From NCBI GenBank assembly GCA_029265715.1, contig JAJUGZ010000008.1, positions 1-64,000 on the forward strand: a DNA stretch of 64,000 nt, written 5' to 3'. Within the stretch, counting starts at the first letter, position 1. Each line of letters begins with the position of its first letter. Shown here piece by piece: positions 38,406-47,333 of this stretch. Source of the DNA: Bacteroidota bacterium. Its GTDB lineage: Bacteria; Bacteroidota; Bacteroidia; Bacteroidales; Prolixibacteraceae. The notes under the pieces are model-generated. The model searched no databases, was not told where the DNA came from, and saw only the letters and a program-made list of their open reading frames with translations. A program made the translations under genes and the position numbers.

Positions 38406-38429
38406 TTATTTTCACAAAAAAATTCAAGT

Positions 38430-38699
38430 ATGGCAACAAACGAAAGTCCAGATAAATTTGAAGGTTTTGCATTAGGCAAAGAAAACTATAAACTTTTGCT
38501 GATTGGTTTTGGGATTATCGTATTGGGTTTTATCCTGATGGTCGGAGGAAAAGAGTCTGATCCGAACAAATTCAGCAGCGATATTTTTAGTTTTCGCCGC
38601 ATTACCTTAGCGCCAGTTGTGGTTCTGATCGGATTTTTGTTCGAGATTTATGCCATTATGAAAAAGCCCAAATCGGACAAAGAAGATAAAAAAGAATAG
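38430..38699 (+). CDS. DUF3098 membrane protein
   Basis: An 89-residue protein with two membrane helices (about 22-42 and 57-76) and a charged C-terminus. The spacing FALGKENYKLLLIGFGIIVL, then SFRRITLAPVVVLIGFL, matches the DUF3098 family, which in Bacteroidota sits right after ftsX as here. The function is unknown; the location suggests a part in division or wall synthesis. Confidence 0.85.
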   Translation: MATNESPDKFEGFALGKENYKLLLIGFGIIVLGFILMVGGKESDPNKFSSDIFSFRRITLAPVVVLIGFLFEIYAIMKKPKSDKEDKKE

Positions 38700-38795
38700 C
38701 ACCCAATCATCGTTTCCTGATTTTCCCGGAAGTCCTTTTTCCTACTCATAAAGTTTAACGGGTTCAGAAGGAAGCATTTTTCTTTACTGCCCCTC

Positions 38796-38827
38796 TTGTT
38801 TTTTTGCAGGTCTAATTACTATCTTTG
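38796..38827 (+). promoter_or_regulatory. Candidate promoter for truB-queA
   Basis: TTG at 38796-38798 and TATCTTTG at 38820-38827, spaced by 21 bases, fit the Bacteroidota consensus. The truB ATG is 59 bases downstream. Confidence 0.55.
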
Positions 38828-38886
38828 CGCCCTGATTTTTAGATCAGTATTCCTTTTTACAAACATTTTTAAAAATTTCGTCCCCG

Positions 38887-39600
38887 ATGGGAGAACCTTT
38901 TATGGATTTGGATTTTCAAAAGGGGCAAATACTGCTTTTTGACAAAGAGCTCGACTGGACTTCTTTTGATTTAGTAAACAAATTGCGAAATATACTTTGC
39001 CGACACCTGCGGATAAAAAAGCTCAAGGTAGGTCATGCTGGGACATTAGACCCCAAAGCAACCGGGCTCATGATCATTTGCACTGGCAAAGCAACCAAGC
39101 TTATCGAATCGCTGCAAGCTGAAGAAAAAGAATATATCGCCACTCTGAAATTAGGGGCAACGACCCCTTCTTTTGATCTGGAATCAGAAGAAGATTATGC
39201 ATTCCCGGTCGATCACATAACCCGTGATCTGATAACGCAAACTTTGGGAAAATTTATCGGCGAACAGAATCAGGTACCCCCCCTGTTCAGCGCAGTAAAA
39301 ATTGATGGGAAACGAGCCTATTCACATGCCCGCAAAGGAGAACAAATCGAACTAAGGCCTAAACCGGTTTTTATCCGCGAAATTGAGCTGTTAAGTTTTA
39401 ACGGGCAGGAAATTGAAATCCGGGTCGTTTGCAGTAAAGGAACTTACATCCGGGCATTGGCCCGCGATATTGGGCTGGCACTAAACAGTGGCGCATACCT
39501 GACAGCCTTGAGACGAACCCAAATTGGCGATCGCCGGGTAGAACAGGCCTGGAAACTGGAAGATTTTATAAAATTTTTACACCCAGATGAAACTAATTGA
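38887..39600 (+). CDS. truB: tRNA pseudouridine(55) synthase
   Basis: A 237-residue TruB that converts uridine 55 in the T-arm of tRNAs to pseudouridine. The catalytic aspartate is Asp55 in HAGTLDPKATGLM, and the KGTYIRALARDIG signature lies at about 182-194. It has the shorter C-terminus typical of Bacteroidota TruB. An ATG five codons later is a possible alternative start. It is followed by queA 126 bases on. Confidence 0.96.
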   Translation: MGEPFMDLDFQKGQILLFDKELDWTSFDLVNKLRNILCRHLRIKKLKVGHAGTLDPKATGLMIICTGKATKLIESLQAEEKEYIATLKLGATTPSFDLESEEDYAFPVDHITRDLITQTLGKFIGEQNQVPPLFSAVKIDGKRAYSHARKGEQIELRPKPVFIREIELLSFNGQEIEIRVVCSKGTYIRALARDIGLALNSGAYLTALRRTQIGDRRVEQAWKLEDFIKFLHPDETN

Positions 39601-39726
39601 AAAATGCGCCGTAAAACGGGGGTCTTGAACCAATTGCTCGCAGAAAAAATGATCAAAAAACCGGATTGAAGCAGTTTAAACACCGTTTCAGTAAATAAAA
39701 AACAGAAAATATAAATACACATACAG

Positions 39727-40776
39727 ATGAAATTATCGAAGTTTAAGTACGACTTACCTGAAGAACTGATTGCCCTGCAACCGGCTCACAACAGAGATGA
39801 ATCGAGGTTGATGGTTGTTCACAAAAGCACCGGACAAATCGAACACAGAGTATTTAAAGACATCATCGATTACTTTGAAGACCGCGATGTCATGGTATTC
39901 AACGACACCAAAGTTTTTCCGGCGCGTTTGTTTGGGAATAAAGAAAAGACAGGCGCTGAGATTGAGGTATTTCTGCTTCGGGAATTAAATCGGGAACAAC
40001 GGTTATGGGATGTATTGGTTGATCCCGCCCGGAAAATCCGTATCGGAAACAAACTTTATTTTGGAGACGATGACCTGTTGGTTGCCGAGGTTATTGACAA
40101 TACAACCTCTCGCGGCCGCACCTTACGTTTCCTTTTCGACGGACCGTACGATGAATTCAAAAAAACGCTGTTTGGATTGGGAGAAACTCCGCTCCCAAAA
40201 TTCATTAAACGCCCGGTCCAGCCTGACGATAAAGACCGCTACCAAACCATTTTTGCCCGGCACGAAGGCGCTGTAGCTGCCCCGACTGCCGGTCTGCACT
40301 TCAGCCGCGAATTAATGAAACGCCTTGAAATCATTGGCGTTGACTTTAGTTACATCACCCTGCACGTGGGACTTGGAAACTTCCGGAGTGTGGATGTAGA
40401 AGACCTGACCAAACACAAAATGGATTCGGAACAAATCTGGATCTCGGAAGAAGCCTGCGAGATAGTTAACCGAGCCAAGGACCTGAAAAAGAATGTTTGT
40501 GCTGTTGGCACAACCGTTATGCGCACGCTGGAAAGTTCCGTCTCGACCCAGGGACATTTAAAACCGTACGAAGGATGGACCAACAAGTTCATTTTCCCTC
40601 CGTACGACTTCAGTGTTGCCAACCGGATGATCACCAATTTTCACTTGCCATTATCAACTTTGTTAATGATGGTAGCGGCATTCTGTGGTTACGATCTACT
40701 TATGAAAGCCTACAAAGAAGCAATTAAAGAAAAATACCGCTTCGGAACTTATGGCGATGCCATGCTAATCCTGTAA
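39727..40776 (+). CDS. queA: S-adenosylmethionine:tRNA ribosyltransferase-isomerase
   Basis: A 349-residue QueA, which adds the ribosyl part of SAM to preQ1 in tRNA during queuosine synthesis. Motifs are [19 protein letters not shown] (10-28), [22 protein letters not shown] and [17 protein letters not shown] near the C-terminus. Length is standard. It follows truB and is ended by a terminator before the convergent kinase gene. Confidence 0.97.
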   Translation: MKLSKFKYDLPEELIALQPAHNRDESRLMVVHKSTGQIEHRVFKDIIDYFEDRDVMVFNDTKVFPARLFGNKEKTGAEIEVFLLRELNREQRLWDVLVDPARKIRIGNKLYFGDDDLLVAEVIDNTTSRGRTLRFLFDGPYDEFKKTLFGLGETPLPKFIKRPVQPDDKDRYQTIFARHEGAVAAPTAGLHFSRELMKRLEIIGVDFSYITLHVGLGNFRSVDVEDLTKHKMDSEQIWISEEACEIVNRAKDLKKNVCAVGTTVMRTLESSVSTQGHLKPYEGWTNKFIFPPYDFSVANRMITNFHLPLSTLLMMVAAFCGYDLLMKAYKEAIKEKYRFGTYGDAMLIL

Positions 40777-40820
40777 TTAAACATCCTCCTTTTAAACAGG
40801 TGTTCCTGTAGCAAGATACA

Positions 40821-40868
40821 GAGGGCAGCGATCAAAACACATGGATTGATCCTGCCCGTTCTTTTTTT
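40821..40868 (+). terminator. Terminator after queA
   Basis: GGGCAGCGATCAA (40823-40835) pairs with TTGATCCTGCCC (40846-40857) with one bulged base, followed by GTTCTTTTTTT. It closes truB-queA against the convergent histidine kinase gene. Confidence 0.85.
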
Positions 40869-40905
40869 GCAGAATTTCTTACAGATAGAAAAAATAACCC
40901 CGGAT

Positions 40906-42258
40906 TCAAAAACTCATGCAAAACACGGTTTCGCGGTTAGGGACCGATCTCACTTTCAGGCTGCCCCCATGCATCCGCATAATTTGTTTCGAGATGCTGA
41001 GCCCGATACCGGAACCCTTTTCCCGCGTGGTGAAAAACGGGACAAAAATTTCTTCCATCAAATTTTCCGGAATCCCCGGTCCGTTATCAGCGACACAAAT
41101 CTCCGGACGTTGATTCTGGTTCAGAGCCGCAATTATCCTGATCTTCCCGTTCGGGTTATTCTCGTTTGCCTGAAGCGCATTTTTAACTAAGTTTATCAAC
41201 ACCAGCGAAATCTGGTTCTCGTCAGCAAACAGTTCCAGTCCGATGGGCGACAAAGAAACCGAAAGTTCCACTTTCTCGCTGTTTTCGAGCGCCTGGTACA
41301 ATACCCTGACACGGTCGACCAGGTCCGAAACCCTGAAGGTTTTCTTATCGGGCTTGGGCAGGCGTGTCAGTTTGCGGTACGATTCGACAAACGACATCAA
41401 TCCGTGCCCTTGTTCTTTGATGACATTCAATCCGCGCAATGTGGTTTCAATGGTTTTCTCGCTCACTTCTTCCGGATGTGCCGGACGGCCATCGATTGTA
41501 TAAACCTTGTACAGGCTTTCGGATAAAGAAGTAATCGGGGCAATCGAATTCATAATTTCGTGCATCAGCACACGGATCAGCCTGATCCAGGAATCCAGTT
41601 CCTTTTCGTCCAGCTCATTTTTTATATCCTGAATGGCAAGAATGGTCAATTCGTCGCTTTTTGTTTTAAAAGAAGTTGCCTTTAACGAAAGTTGAACAGT
41701 CCCCCGTTCGGTTTGGATGGAGATGAGCCGTTGCTCAGATGGTTTAATACCTTGAATGGCTTGACACAATTTGTGGTTGACCCGTTCAACCTGTTTAATG
41801 TGTGTCAATACATCCATTCCCAGCATTTTTTTTGCAGCAGAGTTGGCATGCAGAATGAACCCTCCGGCGTTAAACGTTACTATTCCGGTAGCTGCATGCT
41901 CAAGCAGGGCCTGGAAATATTGTTCTTTCTGCTGGTTATCGATTTTCAGCTTTTGGATTTGCTGGTTTACCTTATTAAGGCTTTGATTCAGCTCCATAAT
42001 GGTCTTATTCTGGGCAACTACCGGGAATGAAAGGGTTGAGTCTTCATTCTGGATCGATTCGAAGAAATAACTCAACCGCCGGTTGGTCATGTTCATGAAA
42101 TAAATCAGGTTGACGGTTACTATAGGAATGGCTGAAATACAGGCCGAAACCAATAATAGCGACTGTTGTACAGCGATCAGCCAGCCGGACAAAACAGCAA
42201 AGAAAACAATCAGCAAAACTCTGACAATAATGTTTATATACAGGTTTTTGCTGATCAT
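40906..42258 (-). CDS. NtrY-like sensor histidine kinase with PAS domain
   Basis: A 450-residue membrane kinase. Two helices (about 10-31 and 35-56) are nearly adjacent, so there is almost no periplasmic sensor. They are followed by a linker with a coiled coil (about 85-115), a PAS domain (about 115-210, HAATGIVTFNAGGFILHANS) and the H-box VLMHEIMNSIAPITSL with His233. The ATPase part has NLVKNALQA, DNGPGIPE and KGSGIGLSISKQI. It starts inside the stop of the response regulator (ATGA overlap, 42255-42258). The pair forms a sigma-54-linked two-component system. The signal probably arises in the cytosol or the membrane. Confidence 0.92.
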   Translation of the reverse strand: MISKNLYINIIVRVLLIVFFAVLSGWLIAVQQSLLLVSACISAIPIVTVNLIYFMNMTNRRLSYFFESIQNEDSTLSFPVVAQNKTIMELNQSLNKVNQQIQKLKIDNQQKEQYFQALLEHAATGIVTFNAGGFILHANSAAKKMLGMDVLTHIKQVERVNHKLCQAIQGIKPSEQRLISIQTERGTVQLSLKATSFKTKSDELTILAIQDIKNELDEKELDSWIRLIRVLMHEIMNSIAPITSLSESLYKVYTIDGRPAHPEEVSEKTIETTLRGLNVIKEQGHGLMSFVESYRKLTRLPKPDKKTFRVSDLVDRVRVLYQALENSEKVELSVSLSPIGLELFADENQISLVLINLVKNALQANENNPNGKIRIIAALNQNQRPEICVADNGPGIPENLMEEIFVPFFTTREKGSGIGLSISKQIMRMHGGSLKVRSVPNRETVFCMSF

Positions 42259-43619
42259 AGATCAAATTTTTTGATTTTGTTGTAAAGTGTTTGGCGTGTT
42301 ATTCCAAGTTGCCCGGCAGCAGCGCTAAAGTTACCGTCATTCTTTTCAATCGCCATGGCAATCATCTGTTTTTCCATTTCTTCGAGTGTTTGGGCCGAAT
42401 CACTGACCCTGCCAGATACAATCGGGCGCATAAAAAAGTCTTCGGCCTTCAAAATTGAATTCTCGCTCAAAATAACTGCTTTTTCAATGGTGTGCTGCAA
42501 TTCGCGAATGTTCCCTGGCCAACTGTATTTCAATAGCTTATCCTGTGCCTGCTGATTGATCTTCAGGTTCGGTTTGTCGTATTTAAAAGCGTACTTTTTC
42601 AGGAAGAAATCAGCCAGAACGAGGATGTCATTTCCGCGTTCACGTAATGGCGGCACCTCGATCTGAATGGTATTGATCCGGTACAGAAGGTCTTCTCGGA
42701 ACAGGCCCTCCCGAACCATTGCTTCGAGATTTTTATTGGTTGCGCAAATCAACCGAATGTCAATGGGGATTTGCTGATTGGAGCCAATCCGGGAAATCTG
42801 CCGATTTTGGATGGCTGCCAACAATTTGGCCTGAAGATGAAACGACAGGTTCCCAATTTCGTCCAGGAAAAGTGTTCCCTTGTTGGCCGTTTCGAATTTC
42901 CCGGGGCGGTTTTCGCGGGCATCGGTGAACGCGCCTTTCATGTGGCCGAAAAGTTCGCTTTCAAAAAGCGTTTCGCTGATAGCGCCCATATCAACACTTA
43001 CCATTATTTCTTCGGAACGGTTGGATAGACGGTGTATTTCGCGGGCAATCAGCTCTTTGCCTGTCCCGTTCTCGCCCGTGATCAAAACATTGGCGTCGGT
43101 TTTGGCAACTTTGCGTACCAGGTTTAGTACATGCATCAGCTGGGGCGACGAGCCGATGATGAATTTCTGGTCGCGGTTGAGTTCATTTTTCAATCCCTGC
43201 TCTTTTTCTTTCAGTTGCGACACTTCCTGTTTCGATAAGTTTAGCTGAAGGGCCGATTTCAGGGTTGCCAGCATTTTTTCATTATCCCAGGGTTTTAAAA
43301 CGAAGTCGGTAGCTCCCATTTTTAAAGCTTTTACGGCCAGATCGATATCGCCATAAGCCGTAATCATGACTACCGAAATTTCCGGGTTGGTCTCTTTGAT
43401 CCGGCCGAGCCAGTAAATGCCTTCGTTGCCGGTATTGATCCCCGCGTTGAAATTCATGTCCAGCACAACTAAGTTGTAATCTTTCTTCCGCAGTTCCGAT
43501 GGAATTTGGTTGGGATTTGAAATGGTTGTTACCGTCTGGAATTCCGGAGACAAGAAAATCTCTAACGCACTCAGGATGCTTTTGTTGTCGTCAACGATCA
43601 GGATGTTTCCTTTCGCCAT
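42255..43619 (-). CDS. NtrC-family sigma-54-dependent response regulator
   Basis: A 454-residue activator in three parts: a receiver (about 1-120, phosphorylated Asp54 in VVLDMNF, conserved Lys108), an AAA+ domain (about 150-390) and a Fis-type HTH at the end (GITRQTLYNKIKKF). The AAA+ part has Walker A GENGTGKE (181-188), the sigma-54 contact loop GAFTDA (228-233; the usual last-but-one residue is Gly) and Walker B LFLDEIG (249-255). It remodels sigma-54 RNA polymerase using ATP. It heads the kinase operon and faces, divergently, the tolC gene, whose upstream region holds a sigma-54 promoter. Confidence 0.94.
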   Translation of the reverse strand: MAKGNILIVDDNKSILSALEIFLSPEFQTVTTISNPNQIPSELRKKDYNLVVLDMNFNAGINTGNEGIYWLGRIKETNPEISVVMITAYGDIDLAVKALKMGATDFVLKPWDNEKMLATLKSALQLNLSKQEVSQLKEKEQGLKNELNRDQKFIIGSSPQLMHVLNLVRKVAKTDANVLITGENGTGKELIAREIHRLSNRSEEIMVSVDMGAISETLFESELFGHMKGAFTDARENRPGKFETANKGTLFLDEIGNLSFHLQAKLLAAIQNRQISRIGSNQQIPIDIRLICATNKNLEAMVREGLFREDLLYRINTIQIEVPPLRERGNDILVLADFFLKKYAFKYDKPNLKINQQAQDKLLKYSWPGNIRELQHTIEKAVILSENSILKAEDFFMRPIVSGRVSDSAQTLEEMEKQMIAMAIEKNDGNFSAAAGQLGITRQTLYNKIKKFDL

Positions 43620-43682
43620 AGCTTTTTTTGACCAAATGTAACCGGCTTGGCATCAGAAGTCAATAGCATGTAAAAATATTAG

Positions 43683-43694
43683 ACAAATATTTGT
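43683..43694. promoter_or_regulatory. Candidate upstream activator site
   Basis: ACAAATATTTGT is a perfect 12-base palindrome in the divergent region, 67 bases upstream of the sigma-54 promoter. Its position suits an enhancer for the NtrC-family regulator; it could also serve the regulator's own promoter. A palindrome in AT-rich DNA may arise by chance. Confidence 0.35.
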
Positions 43695-43760
43695 AAATCT
43701 TTTTTACTAATACGAATAATCACAACACACAAACATCAGTAATACTGCACTTTACACACA

Positions 43761-43776
43761 TGGCACTATTCTGGCA
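43761..43776 (+). promoter_or_regulatory. Sigma-54 promoter of the efflux operon
   Basis: TGGCAC (43761-43766), five bases, then TGGCA (43772-43776) matches TGGCAC-N5-TTGCA with one mismatch, keeping the essential GG at -24 and GC at -12 exactly ten bases apart. Transcription would begin near 43787, 14 bases before the tolC ATG. The adjacent NtrC-family regulator gene supports the assignment. Confidence 0.75.
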
Positions 43777-43800
43777 TGGTACCCGGAAAAGGAATAAAAA

Positions 43801-45147
43801 ATGATTACCAGAAAAGGAATATTCGTTTGGTTAATGATGGTAACAGGCAGCCTGGCAACTGAGGCTCAAAAAACCTGGACATTGAATGATTGTATTGCCT
43901 ATGCAATCCAAAATAACCTGAGCGTTTACGAAGCAAAATTAGCAGAAGAGAGTGCCATACAAAACTACCGACAATCCAAATGGAATTTGCTGCCCGGCGT
44001 TAGCGGCAACACAAGCGCCGGAATGAATTACGGACGTTCGGTTGACCCCAACACCAGCGGGATTGTGAATACGTCATTTTTCAGTAACTCGTATTCGGTG
44101 GGCGCCTCGCTGGATGTTTTTAACGGCTTCGCATTGCAGAACCAAATCAGCTATCAGAAGTTCAGAAAAGAGGCTGCCGAAAACAACCGGCTGAATGCCG
44201 TTGACGATTTGGCGTTCAGCGTGATGAGAGCTTTTTTTGATGTTATTTATTATCAGGAGTTGTTAAAAATTGCCAACGAGCAAAAAGACGTTTCTGTCCT
44301 GAATGTGAAAAAAACAGAGGTTTTGGTTGCAACCGGGCTGAAAGCCCAGACTGACCTGCTGGAGGTAAAGGCAAACCTTGAAAAAGACGAACTGTTTTGC
44401 ATCCAAACGGCCAATAACCTCGAAACATCGTGGATTAACCTCCGGAAAGCCATGAACATAGGACCAGAAGAACGGATGGAGCTTGACAACCCGGCCAGCC
44501 AGGTTGTCGTTGGAGATGAGATGAATGTGAATATCCCTGAATTATTTCAGCAACATATTCAGTGGTCCCCATACATCCGGTCGTATGAAAACGAGTACCT
44601 GGCCAGCCGAAAGAACATTGCCGCAAGCAGGGGTAACTTCTTTCCGTCTCTATCATTAAAAGCATCGTACGGAACAGGTTACTACGAAACCAATACCAAC
44701 GAGCTGGGCGATATCATCGGGTTCGGGGAACAGATAAAAAATAACCGGAGCGAATATCTTGGCGCCTCGCTGAGTATCCCGATCTTCGGCAGGAACGCTG
44801 TCAGGTTTAATGTCAAACGCGCACAAATTGCTTCGGACGACGCAAAGGCCCGGCTTGAACTGGCAAAACAGACAGTGCTGTACGAAATGGTCGGGAACTG
44901 GAATGAACTGTCGGCTTCCTGGAAAGAATTTCAACAGGCTGAAAAACAGATGGCGGCCGATACACTTGCCTTTCAGGCTGCGCAAAAAAAATACGACCAG
45001 GGGATGATTAACGTGGTTGAATTTTATACGACAAAAAACCGGTTGGCAACAACTGCCGGACAGGTTTTGCGTTCGAAACTGACACTTGAAATTAAAAAGC
45101 GGATAATTGACTTTTACTCCGGGATTCGTTTCTGGGAGCAGCAATAG
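43801..45147 (+). CDS. TolC-family outer membrane efflux protein
   Basis: A 448-residue outer membrane factor with a signal peptide (about 1-22, ending in TEA). The mature part begins TWTLNDCIAYAIQNNLSV, the standard OEP start, and has two repeats of long helices (OEP domains about 25-215 and 235-435). It forms a trimeric channel that spans the outer membrane and periplasm and works with the HlyD-type adaptor and the ABC transporter encoded next. It is the first gene of the sigma-54-driven operon; hlyD follows after 45 bases. Confidence 0.92.
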   Translation: MITRKGIFVWLMMVTGSLATEAQKTWTLNDCIAYAIQNNLSVYEAKLAEESAIQNYRQSKWNLLPGVSGNTSAGMNYGRSVDPNTSGIVNTSFFSNSYSVGASLDVFNGFALQNQISYQKFRKEAAENNRLNAVDDLAFSVMRAFFDVIYYQELLKIANEQKDVSVLNVKKTEVLVATGLKAQTDLLEVKANLEKDELFCIQTANNLETSWINLRKAMNIGPEERMELDNPASQVVVGDEMNVNIPELFQQHIQWSPYIRSYENEYLASRKNIAASRGNFFPSLSLKASYGTGYYETNTNELGDIIGFGEQIKNNRSEYLGASLSIPIFGRNAVRFNVKRAQIASDDAKARLELAKQTVLYEMVGNWNELSASWKEFQQAEKQMAADTLAFQAAQKKYDQGMINVVEFYTTKNRLATTAGQVLRSKLTLEIKKRIIDFYSGIRFWEQQ

Positions 45148-45192
45148 ACGTGAATATGATATCTGAATTTAAAAATCTGAAAATATACAATC

Positions 45193-46449
45193 ATGGGAAT
45201 GGATAAAGTAATAGAACCCAAACGCGGATTAAAGAAAAAACACATTTATTGGGGTTTGGGAGGGGCATTGGTCATTTTTGTGGTACTGAAACTCGCTTTT
45301 GGCGATCACAGTTCGGTATTTCGTGCCGAGAAAGACAAGCTGACCATTAGTCCGGTTGAAGAAGGAATGTTTAATGACTATATCACCGTCATCGGGCAGG
45401 TCGAGCCAATTACAACAATCTATTTGGATGCTGTTGAGGGTGGCCGGGTTGAGGAACGTTTGATCGAAGAAGGTGCGATGGTGAAGGAAGGCGACGTGAT
45501 CCTGAAACTCGAAAACCGTCAGCTGTACCAAAACATCCTTGACAGCGAGGCTGCTTTAGCCGAAAAGGAAAACTATTTGCGTAATACCCGGATCAATTTT
45601 GAAACAGAACTGATCCAATCCCGTCGTAATATCCTGGATAGCGAATACAAGGTTACCCGTAAGAAACGGACATTTGACCAGTATACAACCTTGTACAAGG
45701 AAAACCTGGTCTCGAAGGAAGACTATCTGCAGGCAAAAGAAGATTACGAATATGAAGTTAATCTGCTAAAAATTAACAAACTAAAAGCAAAAAACGACTC
45801 AATTATTCGTGCCACGTCGATGATTACCCTGGAAACCGACTTAACCAAGATGAGGCAGATGCTCCAGTTGGTCCGCGAGCGGTTGGATAACCTGAACGTG
45901 AAAGCCCCTGTTGATGGCCAGTTGGGAATGCTCGATGCCGAGATTGGCCAATCGATCAGCGCCGGACAGCGGATCGGACAAATCAACGTACTGACCAACT
46001 TTAAGGTAAATGCAAAGATCGACGAGCATTATATCGACCGGGTTGAGCGTGGATTACTTGCCTCGTTTGAGCGCAACGGAACAAATTTCAGGATGACTGT
46101 GAAAAAAGTTTATCCGGACGTTCGTGACGGACAATTTAAGATTGACATGGTTTTCGACGGACAAAACCCTGATAACATCCGTACAGGGCAGACCTATCAC
46201 ATAAAACTGGAACTGGGCGAATCGCAAAAAGCAATCATGGTTCCCCGTGGCGGGTTCTTCCAGAGCACCGGCGGACAGTGGGTGTTTGTTGTGAACGATG
46301 CCGGAACCGAAGCCGTGAAACGCCAAATAAAAATCGGGAAACAAAATCCGCAATATTACGAAGTTCTTGAAGGCCTTCAGCCCGGCGAAAAGGTCATTAC
46401 TTCAGGATACGAACTCTTTGGAAATAACGATAAACTGCTGTTAAAATAG
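45193..46449 (+). CDS. HlyD/MacA-family periplasmic adaptor
   Basis: A 418-residue membrane fusion protein with one N-terminal helix (about 17-36) and the rest periplasmic. It shows the lipoyl-like half GGRVEERLIEEGAMVKEGDV (about 88-107), a long alpha-hairpin (about 115-225, rich in E, K, L), the second lipoyl half LNVKAPVDGQLGML (about 234-247) and beta-barrel domains. It bridges the inner-membrane ABC transporter to TolC. A terminator-like hairpin lies after its stop, before the ATPase gene. Confidence 0.92.
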   Translation: MGMDKVIEPKRGLKKKHIYWGLGGALVIFVVLKLAFGDHSSVFRAEKDKLTISPVEEGMFNDYITVIGQVEPITTIYLDAVEGGRVEERLIEEGAMVKEGDVILKLENRQLYQNILDSEAALAEKENYLRNTRINFETELIQSRRNILDSEYKVTRKKRTFDQYTTLYKENLVSKEDYLQAKEDYEYEVNLLKINKLKAKNDSIIRATSMITLETDLTKMRQMLQLVRERLDNLNVKAPVDGQLGMLDAEIGQSISAGQRIGQINVLTNFKVNAKIDEHYIDRVERGLLASFERNGTNFRMTVKKVYPDVRDGQFKIDMVFDGQNPDNIRTGQTYHIKLELGESQKAIMVPRGGFFQSTGGQWVFVVNDAGTEAVKRQIKIGKQNPQYYEVLEGLQPGEKVITSGYELFGNNDKLLLK

Positions 46450-46481
46450 CGCGTAGTATTTTTCACATAATGTTTGGTTTG

Positions 46482-46518
46482 GAAACCGGCGAAGGGTTTA
46501 GAGTAGCCGGTTTCTTTT
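46482..46518 (+). terminator. Terminator-like hairpin between the adaptor and ATPase genes
   Basis: GAAACCGGC (46482-46490) pairs perfectly with GCCGGTTTC (46506-46514), followed by TTTT. Because the ATPase and permease genes continue in the same direction, it probably works as a partial terminator that lowers downstream expression, or marks a separate promoter for the ABC genes. Confidence 0.65.
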
Positions 46519-46560
46519 AAACGAACAGATAGAAAAACAACACATTTAAAACGATATAAA

Positions 46561-47253
46561 ATGATTAAAACAGTAAATCTAACCCGTGTATTCCGCACCG
46601 AAGAAATCGAAACCAGTGCGCTGAATAATGTAAACATCCATATCAAAGCAGGTGAGTTTGTTGCCATCATGGGCCCTTCCGGGTGTGGTAAATCTACTCT
46701 CCTGAATATCATTGGACTGCTCGACAATCCATCCGGAGGCGAATATTATTTCGACGGACAGGAAGTTGGCCGATTAAAAGAACGCAACCGCACTCAGCTC
46801 CGGAAAGGGAACATCGGGTTTGTGTTCCAGAGTTTTAACCTGATTGACGAGCTGAACGTGTATGAGAATGTCGAGCTTCCGCTGATTTACCTAAAACTGA
46901 AAGCCCGCGAACGAAAAGAAATGGTAGATGCAGTACTGGAGCAAATGAAAATCAGCCACCGCAAAAAACACTTCCCACAGCAATTGTCCGGAGGTCAGCA
47001 GCAGCGTGTGGCCATTGCCCGTGCCGTGGTTGCCAGCCCCAAGCTGATACTGGCCGATGAGCCTACCGGCAACCTCGACTCGAAAAATGGCCTCGAAGTT
47101 ATGAACCTTCTGACCGAGCTGAACCGCACCGGAACAACCATTGTGATGGTTACCCACTCGATGCGCGATGCCGGATATGCCCACCGGGTCATTAACCTGT
47201 TCGACGGACAGGTGATAACCGAAAATGCCCAGGTCATGGAGGCCGTACTCTAA
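46561..47253 (+). CDS. ABC transporter ATPase (MacB/LolD type)
   Basis: A 230-residue ATPase with Walker A GPSGCGKST (38-46), the Q-loop FQSFN, signature LSGGQQQRV (142-150) and Walker B with D-loop ADEPTGNLDS (165-174), all intact. The family (MacB, LolD, FtsE) powers mechanotransmission by FtsX-type permeases rather than a transport channel. It is followed by four such permeases in a row. One ATPase must serve all of them, unless the second ATPase at 58.6 kb shares the work. Confidence 0.94.
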   Translation: MIKTVNLTRVFRTEEIETSALNNVNIHIKAGEFVAIMGPSGCGKSTLLNIIGLLDNPSGGEYYFDGQEVGRLKERNRTQLRKGNIGFVFQSFNLIDELNVYENVELPLIYLKLKARERKEMVDAVLEQMKISHRKKHFPQQLSGGQQQRVAIARAVVASPKLILADEPTGNLDSKNGLEVMNLLTELNRTGTTIVMVTHSMRDAGYAHRVINLFDGQVITENAQVMEAVL

Positions 47254-47333
47254 AGATGTCGGACTGCCCAAAGCCATGAAGCAGTCAGAATGTATTCTGA
47301 AAACAGAAATTCACCACGAGAAAAGCATCAGCC

